Shown piece by piece: positions 57,746 through 64,000 of a stretch of DNA of 64,000 bases. Under the pieces are notes generated by a model. That model searched no databases and was not told where the DNA came from. It worked only from the letters and a program-made list of their open reading frames with translations. Source of the DNA: Lampropedia puyangensis (GTDB taxonomy: Bacteria > Pseudomonadota > Gammaproteobacteria > Burkholderiales > Burkholderiaceae_C). Where the stretch lies: NCBI RefSeq assembly GCF_004833285.1, contig NZ_STFG01000008.1:62001-126000 (forward strand). Reading direction: 5' to 3'. Position numbers and translations under genes: made by a program. The number at the start of each line of letters is the position of its first letter. Position 1 is the first letter of the stretch.

Positions 57746-57927
57746 CAGCGCCATTGCAGCAGGCGGTGTATGCAATTGAAGCCGCAATTTTAGATTCCCC
57801 CCAAAAAAACCAAACCCAAATATTGGAAATGTCTGGTGCAGCATGGGTGGTTAACGCACCACACAATCACGCATGGCGCTTTGGCTGCTAGCAAGCGTTA
57901 TGAACGCGTTATGGCTTGGAGCCTCGC

Positions 57928-58887
57928 TCATTCAACACGGACATCAGACTCCTTGATGATGTTGGCCCAGTTGACAGCTTCTGCATCCAGCCATGCACCA
58001 TATTCTTGCGCCGTGTTGGGTTTGAATTCTGCATTCAAAAGACGCAACCGCTCAGTCACTTCTGGGCTGCTCAATGCCACATTGACGGCCGTGTTGATTT
58101 TCTCTACCAGCTCTGCAGGTGTGCCTGCTGGCGCAAACAAGCCCTGGGAGATGTAAGACTCGAAATCCTTCATTCCAGCCTCTTCTGCTGTCGGCACTTC
58201 TGGTGCGAAGCTGGAGCGCTTTTTGTCTGTCAAAACGATTGCCTTCAAACGTTTACTTTTGAGGTACTCCGTCACAGCAGGAAGGCCGCTGAACATCATG
58301 TCTACTTGCTCTCCCATCAGGTCTGCAAATGCTGGGCCGCTGCCGCGATAGGGAATGTGAATCAGCTCAAAATGGCCTGCTCGCTGCAAGTGCATGGCGG
58401 TCAAATGGGTACTGCTGCCATTGCCCGAAGAAGCAATCGAGAGGCGACCTGGATTGGCCTTTGCTGCAGTGATGATGTCTTGCAATGTGTTGTAGGGCGA
58501 ATTGGCAGGCACCACCAGCAGATTCGCAAAACGCGCCACATCCACCACGGGAATGAAGCTGTCTTTCTGGTAGGGCAGATTCTTGTAGAGGGACGGGTTG
58601 ATGGAATAGGCTGACGCATCTGACAACAACAACGTATTGCCGTCTGGTTTGGATTTGGCAACGTAATCTGCACCGATCACCCCGCCAGCGCCAGCACGGT
58701 TTTCAACAATTACCGTAGTCCCCAAAGCCTTGCTCAACTCAGGCGCCAACAAGCTGGCAAACAAATCTGAGCCTCCGCCTGGATTGAAAGGAACCACAAT
58801 CTTGGTCAGCACAGGCTGGGCGCTGACAGTCACGGTCCATGCGCTCAAAGCGATGGCAGCGCAGGTCTTAAGAAATGTACGCTTCAT
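57928..58887 (-). CDS. Bug/TctC-family periplasmic substrate-binding protein
   Basis: A 319-residue protein with a signal peptide (FLKTCAAIALSAWTVTVSAQ, cut near SAQ). The mature part has KIVVPFNPGGGSDLFASLLA, VIVENRAGAGGVIGADYVAK and HIPYRGSGPAFADLMGEQVD, typical of Bug proteins. Start at 58887 follows from the signal. It is downstream of the DapA-like gene on the same strand, about 150 bases away, in the acid-sugar catabolic locus, so its ligand is probably the acid sugar or a relative. No TctA/TctB genes are present. A CAATCA repeat pair precedes it. Confidence 0.87.
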   Translation of the reverse strand: MKRTFLKTCAAIALSAWTVTVSAQPVLTKIVVPFNPGGGSDLFASLLAPELSKALGTTVIVENRAGAGGVIGADYVAKSKPDGNTLLLSDASAYSINPSLYKNLPYQKDSFIPVVDVARFANLLVVPANSPYNTLQDIITAAKANPGRLSIASSGNGSSTHLTAMHLQRAGHFELIHIPYRGSGPAFADLMGEQVDMMFSGLPAVTEYLKSKRLKAIVLTDKKRSSFAPEVPTAEEAGMKDFESYISQGLFAPAGTPAELVEKINTAVNVALSSPEVTERLRLLNAEFKPNTAQEYGAWLDAEAVNWANIIKESDVRVE

Positions 58888-58971
58888 GTTTGTCTCCTTA
58901 CTTTTATGGTTGCTGTGGTACTCGATGTGCTCTGAAGCCTCAAGTGCATTCGGGTTCCTGATCACAAAAAT

Positions 58972-58994
58972 TGATTGCATCTCTTTATCAATCA
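58972..58994. promoter_or_regulatory. Inverted TGATTG/CAATCA repeat upstream of the Bug gene
   Basis: TGATTG (58972-58977) and CAATCA (58989-58994) form an inverted pair with an 11-base spacer, 85 bases before the Bug gene start. The same hexamer is repeated upstream of the acid-sugar kinase (63639-63831), suggesting that one regulator acts at both places. Confidence 0.55.
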
Positions 58995-59037
58995 TTTGCA
59001 CAAAAACTTGTGGCCATCCTTCATGGCACAAGCGGTG

Positions 59038-59934
59038 TCAGTAGCGCAAGTTCAACTCAGCCAAAATGGCACTGATTTGAGCATCCTGTTGTGGGCCAAT
59101 CTGGGTTGGGTATTTGCTATCGCCTACCGGGTAACCCAACAGCCGCACCGCACGCTTGACAGCAGCAGGCGCAAAAGCAACTTTGTAGAGTTGCTCACGC
59201 AAACGCGAAACGGTTTTCTGGGCTTGCTCTGACGCCACCACATCACCTGCATGGAAATGACTCCAAACTGCCTGTACCTCGCGCGGAGCCACATTGGCCA
59301 GCCCTGACACGCAGCCAGCACATCCATCCAAAAAACCTTGGTGAATCAAATGGTCTGGGCCATTGAAAACGGAAAAATCATGGCAGTCTTTGGCAATAGC
59401 CAAAAAACCTTGCAAGCTCTCATAACTGCCTGCACTGTCTTTGATGCCAACGATGTTCGGGTGACTCGCCAGTTGCGCGGCTGTTGCAGGCTCGATCGTG
59501 TTGCCTGTTCGCGCCGGGATGTTGTAGAGGTACACAGGTACTTCCAAAGCATCCGCAATAGCACTGAAGTGGGCAACCAACTCCTGTTGAGACAGCGGCA
59601 CAAAATAAGGCGTAATCACAGCCACTGCATCGACCCCAGCAGCGGCCACGTAACGCCCAGCGCGAATGCTTTGCGTTGTAGCAATTTCCCCCACATGCCC
59701 CACGACCGGAACACGCTTGGCTGCCTGGTCCACAGCGACATCCACTACGGCACATTTTTCCGCTTCAGTCAGCGCAAAAAATTCTCCGTTTGTGCCACCA
59801 CAGAAAATGCCATTGCCGGCAATGATCTGGCGCTCAATTTGTTCGCGAAAGCCTAATTCATTGAAACCGTAGTTCTGATCCATGGGTGTTACCACTGCGG
59901 TCAACACCCCTTCAATACTGCTCTTGCTGCCCAT
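59038..59934 (-). CDS. DapA-family aldolase/lyase
   Basis: A 298-residue TIM-barrel protein of the dihydrodipicolinate synthase/N-acetylneuraminate lyase family. It has FCGGTNGEFFALTEAEK (GTNGE), VPVYLYNIPARTGN with the catalytic Tyr, and NIVGIKDSAGSYE with the Schiff-base Lys. Start at 59934 (MGSKSSIEGVL) fits homology; a start 16 codons upstream is possible. Real DapA is a housekeeping gene; here the locus suggests a 2-keto acid or keto-deoxy-sugar-acid aldolase. It is followed by the Bug gene and preceded by Fe-ADH. Confidence 0.85.
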   Translation of the reverse strand: MGSKSSIEGVLTAVVTPMDQNYGFNELGFREQIERQIIAGNGIFCGGTNGEFFALTEAEKCAVVDVAVDQAAKRVPVVGHVGEIATTQSIRAGRYVAAAGVDAVAVITPYFVPLSQQELVAHFSAIADALEVPVYLYNIPARTGNTIEPATAAQLASHPNIVGIKDSAGSYESLQGFLAIAKDCHDFSVFNGPDHLIHQGFLDGCAGCVSGLANVAPREVQAVWSHFHAGDVVASEQAQKTVSRLREQLYKVAFAPAAVKRAVRLLGYPVGDSKYPTQIGPQQDAQISAILAELNLRY

Positions 59935-59996
59935 GAATACTCCAATTCTTCTCGGAAAACAGTGGTGCTGCGCATTACTCAACGCGCCACGCCGTC

Positions 59997-61130
59997 TTAA
60001 AACAACTGGCGGTAAACCTGCTCAATATCCGCAGCGGTCACTGCGCCTGGCACGTTCTTGATCAGTCGCTGAACATCCAGAGCCCCTTGCACCAAGGTAG
60101 GCAAGTTGTCTGGCGCAATGCCCAACTCAGGCAAGCTGGTGGGTAAATTCAATCGCCGCACCAAAGTTTTGAAATAGTCGACTAGGGCTTGAGACTTGGC
60201 CTCATCGCTAAGGCCTGTTTGTGCGCCTGGTACCAACTCATACGCCAGGGCCAGCTTCTGCACAGCCAAAGGGCGCACAAATGCAAAGCATGGCGCCAAC
60301 AAAATGGCATTGGCCACCCCATGCGCTATGTGGTAGCGCCCACCCAAGGGATAAGACATGGCGTGCACCAAATGCGTACCGGCATGCGCAATGCACGCGC
60401 CGCCATAGTAGGAAGCCCACAGCATTTGCAATTTGGCCTGCACGTTGTGCGGTTGCTCAACTGACGCCTCAATACTGCCAAAGAGCTTTTGCATACCGAT
60501 CATGGCGTAGTTGTCACACACCGGATTGGCAATCGTGGAAGTAAAACACTCGATCAAATGGCACAAGGCATCCACCCCCGTCGAGGCAGCAATGCGTTGC
60601 GGCATAGATGTCGTCAATTCCGGCGCAAGCACGACGTAGTCGGGCAGCATCACGGGCGAGATAATACCCACCTTGGTTTGCCGCTCAGGGATGGCCAAAA
60701 TGGCATTGGGTGTCGCCTCAGAGCCTGTCCCAGCCGTTGTAGGCACCATCAACGCGGTGACGCGCTCGGTGATTTTCTCGCCAGCCAATAATGCGTCCAG
60801 CGAAGGGGACTGTGGCGCAGCCAAAGCAGACAGCAGCTTGGCCACATCCAACACGCTGCCGCCCCCAACGCCAATCACCAAGTCAACCCCATCCAGGGGG
60901 TGACTTTGCAAAATGCTGCGAACATCGGCATCGCTAGGTTCAGGCGGCACACTATCAACCACTTGCACATGTGCAATCACACGCCGCACCTGTTGCAACA
61001 ACGCCTGTACCTGCGCAATGGCCATGATGTTGCGATCGCTCACAAAAACTGCGCGCCGATGGCCTTCTAACAAATAGGCCACGTCATCGAGAACATGCGC
61101 GCCACTAAGAACCGTGCTGTGAATATGCAT
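59997..61130 (-). CDS. Iron-containing alcohol dehydrogenase
   Basis: A 377-residue group III dehydrogenase. Its NAD site contains IGVGGGSVLDVAKLLSAL and VPTTAGTGSEATPNAIL. The iron ligands lie in TGVDALCHLIECFTS, AGTHLVHAMSYPLGGRYHIAHG and nearby (one Asp and three His). Start 61130 fits; the upstream frame has no homology. In this locus it would oxidise or reduce a hydroxyl intermediate of an acid sugar, or a C2/C3 product such as glycolaldehyde or propanediol; the substrate is not determined. It is 56 bases downstream of pdxA2. Confidence 0.86.
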   Translation of the reverse strand: MHIHSTVLSGAHVLDDVAYLLEGHRRAVFVSDRNIMAIAQVQALLQQVRRVIAHVQVVDSVPPEPSDADVRSILQSHPLDGVDLVIGVGGGSVLDVAKLLSALAAPQSPSLDALLAGEKITERVTALMVPTTAGTGSEATPNAILAIPERQTKVGIISPVMLPDYVVLAPELTTSMPQRIAASTGVDALCHLIECFTSTIANPVCDNYAMIGMQKLFGSIEASVEQPHNVQAKLQMLWASYYGGACIAHAGTHLVHAMSYPLGGRYHIAHGVANAILLAPCFAFVRPLAVQKLALAYELVPGAQTGLSDEAKSQALVDYFKTLVRRLNLPTSLPELGIAPDNLPTLVQGALDVQRLIKNVPGAVTAADIEQVYRQLF

Positions 61131-61186
61131 GGAGATGCCTTTACAAATAAACGATAGTTGCTGCGATTGCGAAGTGCACGTCACCA

Positions 61187-62188
61187 TCAATGGCGACTGG
61201 CCAACTCTGCACCTTGGCGTAGGGCTTCAATCAAGCTGCGTTCATCAGCAATGCCTTTGCCTGCAATGTCAAACGCTGTGCCATGGTCTACAGAGGTGCG
61301 GATCACATCCAAACCCACAGTGATGTTGACCCCTGCCTCCAACCCCATAACCTTCACGGGCCCATGCCCTTGGTCGTGGTACATCGCCACCACCAAATCA
61401 AAGTCACCACGTCCTGCACGGAAAAACAAGGTGTCGGCAGGTAAAGGGCCTTCAATATTGAGCCCCTGCGCCCTCAAGGCTTCAATGGCAGGAACAATTT
61501 TTTCTTCTTCCTCGCCGTAGCCAAACAACCCGTTCTCCCCCGCATGCGGATTGATGCCGCACACGGCAATACGGGGGTTTTGAATCTGGGCTTTGCGCAG
61601 CGTGTTGTAGCCGCGCTCAATCGTGCGTTGCACCAAGCCTGGCTCGATTTTTCGGATGGCATCAATGATGCCGATGTGCGTGGTGACATGAATCACGCGC
61701 AAATTAGGGGCCACCAGCATCATGGAGACCTCCTCCACCCCTGTGAGATGGGCCAGCATTTCGGTATGCCCAGGGAACTTGTGCCCACCCGCATGCAAAG
61801 CCTCTTTATTCAGCGGAGCGGTGCAAATGGCACCAATGCGCCCTTGCTTGGCCAACTCCACAGCGCGCGCAATGAATTGATAGGCGCCATCACCTGCGAT
61901 GGCCGAGAGCTTGCCAAACGGTAAATCATCAGGAATCAAACGCAGGTCAATGCAATCCATCACACCGGGCACAAATTGCGCCTCATCAATTGTTTCAATG
62001 GCACGGATCTGCACGCTTTGCACCCCTAGCAAATCGCGCGCTTTGGCCAAGCGTCCCGCATCCCCAATCACCACCGCACGCGCATATCGGTACAAATCGG
62101 GATTAGCGTAACTCTTTACTATGATTTCAGGGCCGATGCCAGCTGCATCTCCCATCGTGATGCCAATAACAGGGCGTTGATCGCTCAT
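61187..62188 (-). CDS. pdxA2: PdxA2-type 4-phospho-threonate/erythronate dehydrogenase
   Basis: A 333-residue NAD-dependent dehydrogenase of the PdxA family. It starts VIGITMGDAAGIGPEIIVKS and has the metal-binding His residues in KFPGHTEMLAHL, INPHAGENGLFGYG and YHDQGHGPVKVMG, plus NITVGLDVIRTSVDHGTAFD at the end. PdxA2 enzymes act beside DUF1537 kinases in catabolism: they oxidise and decarboxylate 4-phospho-D-threonate or D-erythronate to dihydroxyacetone phosphate. The adjacent kinase gene, 15 bases upstream, strongly supports this over vitamin B6 synthesis. Confidence 0.92.
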   Translation of the reverse strand: MSDQRPVIGITMGDAAGIGPEIIVKSYANPDLYRYARAVVIGDAGRLAKARDLLGVQSVQIRAIETIDEAQFVPGVMDCIDLRLIPDDLPFGKLSAIAGDGAYQFIARAVELAKQGRIGAICTAPLNKEALHAGGHKFPGHTEMLAHLTGVEEVSMMLVAPNLRVIHVTTHIGIIDAIRKIEPGLVQRTIERGYNTLRKAQIQNPRIAVCGINPHAGENGLFGYGEEEEKIVPAIEALRAQGLNIEGPLPADTLFFRAGRGDFDLVVAMYHDQGHGPVKVMGLEAGVNITVGLDVIRTSVDHGTAFDIAGKGIADERSLIEALRQGAELASRH

Positions 62189-62203
62189 GGTCTGGTTCGT
62201 TTC

Positions 62204-63619
62204 TTACACGTCAATGGATGCAGCATCTGCAGGCGTAGCCACCGACATGGCCCCCTGTAAATGCTGGCGAAGTGCCACATAGGCACGGCTTAAAGATTGC
62301 GCATCACCAAAAGCGCCTGCTTTGGTGATGATGAGTGGCGCGTGCGCACCTGCGCCACGCGACAACACTACGCCAGGCTCTACTTGCGCAAGCACGTTCA
62401 AACGCGCAATGCCCAACGGTTGCAATACCGCGCGGGCCGTCTCGCCGCCAGTCAACACCAAGGCAGCAACCTCTGGCATCAACCCAGCCAGCGCCTGCGC
62501 AAGCCGCCGAGCCAGCTGCGGCCCCTGAACAGGATCGCTTTGATCATCGCTGGCAATGGTGACCACAGGATCTACACCAAGCCGCACATCTTGGGCAATG
62601 GCGCACAACCAATCTGGATGCTCATGCATTGATGCAGGCTCCGGCACAACGCTCTCATGTGCACCAGACACATTGAACGCATACAGTTGCGCAGCTGTAA
62701 TGCGATGCACGGCGCAACCGCAACTGCGTTGCATGCTGTCTACCTGCGCCTTGGCCACTGCAGACATACTGCCAACAACCGTCAAAATTGCTTGCCGCAC
62801 AGTCTTCAAAGGCGCCAACCCCATCATCTCTGCAGTGGTAGACAGCGGTGGCTGTGGCTGCCCGACCTCATTATTGGGTTGGAGCGCATAACGCTGCGCC
62901 GCCAAGGCCTGCGCCAAGCCCCCTGAACCCACCCAGAAAAAATCTCTCAGCCCTTGCACAGCTTGCACTAGCACGGCCAAATGCGCATCGCTTTCGCAAT
63001 CGAACACCAGTGCATGGCATCCACGCTTCTGTGCTGCGCGCACATGGGTGCGCAGCGCCTGCACTGCTCGCGCTTGCTTGTCTGTGTATTGGCCCTCTTG
63101 CGCATCAAACCAATCCAATGCCACCCGCTCTGCCTGCAAGCCTGCTGCTTGCAGCATGGCCTGGGGCCGCGCATCACAATCTGCATGTTCAAGTTGCCAG
63201 GTGTCCGTCTCTGCCAGCGCAACACCATGTACCCAAACATGCCCTCCACGCACTAAGCGCCCCATGGCTGGAAAGGCAGGCGCGATCAGGGCAAGCCCCA
63301 ACTGCGGCTGCAGCGCGGCCACTTCCGTGGCCCAATGGCCACGCAAAGTGGAATCCATTTTTTTGAAAACAGCCCTGCCTTGGCCGTACTGGCTCAACGT
63401 GGCAAGCATAGTCTTGGCAGCCACAGCTGGGTGCAAGCGCCTGCTATCTGTATCCACCACTACCACGTCAACACCATCCGTGGCCGTTCGGGTTGGATGG
63501 GCTTGCGCCTCTGGCTGTGACAACCACAACACGCAATCCGCAGCATGCACCACAAAACTGGCTGCACAGTCTGCAGCACCAGTCAAGTCGTCAGCAATGA
63601 TGAGTGTGGGAATTGCCAT
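62204..63619 (-). CDS. Four-carbon acid sugar kinase (DUF1537 family)
   Basis: A 471-residue kinase of the OtnK/DtnK/HybK family. The N-terminal domain has LIIADDLTGAADCAASFV, VVVVDTDSRRLHP and FKKMDSTLRGHW; the C-terminal domain has ALVLTGGETARAVLQPLGI and PGVVLSRG-type ending. It phosphorylates D-threonate, D-erythronate or a relative with ATP before PdxA2 acts. It is the first gene of the leftward block kinase-pdxA2-adh-dapA-like-bug. Its upstream region has phased CAATCA repeats (63639-63831). Which C4 acid is used is not decided by sequence. Confidence 0.9.
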   Translation of the reverse strand: MAIPTLIIADDLTGAADCAASFVVHAADCVLWLSQPEAQAHPTRTATDGVDVVVVDTDSRRLHPAVAAKTMLATLSQYGQGRAVFKKMDSTLRGHWATEVAALQPQLGLALIAPAFPAMGRLVRGGHVWVHGVALAETDTWQLEHADCDARPQAMLQAAGLQAERVALDWFDAQEGQYTDKQARAVQALRTHVRAAQKRGCHALVFDCESDAHLAVLVQAVQGLRDFFWVGSGGLAQALAAQRYALQPNNEVGQPQPPLSTTAEMMGLAPLKTVRQAILTVVGSMSAVAKAQVDSMQRSCGCAVHRITAAQLYAFNVSGAHESVVPEPASMHEHPDWLCAIAQDVRLGVDPVVTIASDDQSDPVQGPQLARRLAQALAGLMPEVAALVLTGGETARAVLQPLGIARLNVLAQVEPGVVLSRGAGAHAPLIITKAGAFGDAQSLSRAYVALRQHLQGAMSVATPADAASIDV

Positions 63620-63638
63620 GTTGCCTGAATGATCAAAT

Positions 63639-63707
63639 CAATCATTTCGTTTATTTCAAGGCGATTCTATGCGTATTCCAATCAAAAATTGACTGGATCA
63701 ATCAAAA
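63639..63707. promoter_or_regulatory. Phased CAATCA repeats upstream of the acid-sugar kinase gene
   Basis: CAATCA occurs at 63639-63644, 63679-63684 and 63699-63704; the last two extend to CAATCAAAA. The intervals are 40 and 20 bases, four and two turns of the helix. They lie 20 to 85 bases before the kinase start codon, where repressors of the DeoR type bind direct repeats. Confidence 0.65.
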
Positions 63708-63810
63708 TGCGGGTTTTCCTGAGTTGGCACCTTCTGCCTGAACTTATTAGAGATAGAAGAACTAACCGACCAACACCAGATGGATGAAGAGGTGTGCAAC
63801 CATAGAATAA

Positions 63811-63831
63811 ATTTGATTGAAACAATCAAAT
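63811..63831. promoter_or_regulatory. Perfect palindrome between the regulator and kinase genes
   Basis: ATTTGATTG (63811-63819) and CAATCAAAT (63823-63831) are perfect 9-base inverted arms around AAA. The arms contain the same CAATCA repeated nearer the kinase gene. It is 35 bases past the stop codon of the DeoR-like gene. Confidence 0.7.
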
Positions 63832-63866
63832 CATGCAGAAGCAAGAGCGCATGTACTGCCGCTGCT

Positions 63867-64000
63867 TTAATGGCGCTCAGGCATGAGTACCGTGGTTTGT
63901 TTTTGCGCAAGAAATGGTTGCAGTTGCTCAGCCGTCGCCTCACTATCCGTAATCAACGTCCAGGCTCCGCGCAAAGGGCTCCAATGCGACTGGCTGCGCC
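63867..64000 (-). CDS. DeoR-like transcriptional regulator, C-terminal end only
   Basis: The right edge cuts the gene; 44 codons up to the stop at 63867-63869 are visible. The translated end includes GAWTLITDSEATAEQLQPFL and ends VLMPERH. The segment resembles the last beta strand and helix of the DeoR/GlpR ligand-binding domain (TLITD followed by a helix). DeoR family regulators commonly control sugar and sugar-acid loci and answer to phosphorylated intermediates, as expected here. The DNA-binding domain is beyond the window. The assignment rests on a short fragment. Confidence 0.65.
   Translation of the reverse strand, partial: RSQSHWSPLRGAWTLITDSEATAEQLQPFLAQKQTTVLMPERH

Overview
The window reads as a chromosomal segment of a betaproteobacterium of order Burkholderiales, most like the Comamonadaceae. 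The reasons are two Bug/TctC-type periplasmic binding proteins, a CIRCE element in front of rpoH, the sucA-sucB-lpdA order, the overlapping ctaA-ctaB-sco set, and the protein sequences of the housekeeping genes. Base composition looks moderate for that family. This is inference from gene content; no 16S rRNA gene is present and I do not name a genus. I see no rRNA operon, CRISPR array, complete prophage or intact insertion sequence. There is one tRNA (Gly, CCC anticodon).

Layout. 0-7.5 kb: the end of an FAD-linked oxidase, a BepA-type periplasmic protease, a DUF2721 membrane protein, a SulP anion transporter, a YncE-like beta-propeller lipoprotein behind a Fur-box candidate, and a solitary trpD. 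7.6-13.7 kb: a surface-glycan island with a 1318-residue methyltransferase/GT2/GT4 protein, a second GT2 and a WecA/MraY-family initiating transferase. 13.8-21.2 kb: argB, rpoH (HrcA/CIRCE control predicted), an orphan Bug protein, the heme A/cytochrome oxidase assembly operon ctaA-ctaB-sco and an AI-2E family permease. 21.6-28.8 kb: the 2-oxoglutarate dehydrogenase genes sucA, sucB and lpdA, a solitary trpG, then rpmB-rpmG. 29-30.4 kb: a manganese (yybP-ykoY) riboswitch with mntP, converging on a MarR regulator that has a perfect palindrome in its promoter. 30.5-42.4 kb is rich in DNA repair genes: recA-recX, rep, a degenerate uracil-DNA-glycosylase-like protein beside rimI, and recC without recB or recD. 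corA and a DUF305 protein are interspersed. 42.6-49.4 kb: tandem small exported paralogs, alaS, tRNA-Gly, tkt and hemJ.

49.6-64 kb is the accessory, catabolic part. The first block (49.7-56.2 kb) joins an IlvD/Edd dehydratase, an MFS carrier, an epoxide-hydrolase-like alpha/beta hydrolase, a haloacetate/fluoroacetate dehalogenase with all key residues visible, a HAD type II dehalogenase-like protein and a Crp/Fnr regulator. It begins behind a 20-bp palindrome. After a Nudix-like regulator and a guanidinium exporter gene (gdx/sugE) under a guanidine-II riboswitch comes the second block (57.9-64 kb). It holds a Bug binding protein, a DapA-family aldolase, an iron alcohol dehydrogenase, PdxA2, a DUF1537 acid-sugar kinase and the end of a DeoR-like regulator. 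This is a four-carbon acid-sugar (threonate/erythronate type) locus with extra enzymes. Phased CAATCA repeats in front of its kinase gene recur upstream of the Bug gene.

The observations I think most worth following are the halo-acid block, the DeoR-type repeat array with the enlarged acid-sugar locus, the two metabolite riboswitches, the degenerate UDG-like protein, the CIRCE-rpoH junction, recA without a visible LexA box, and solitary recC.
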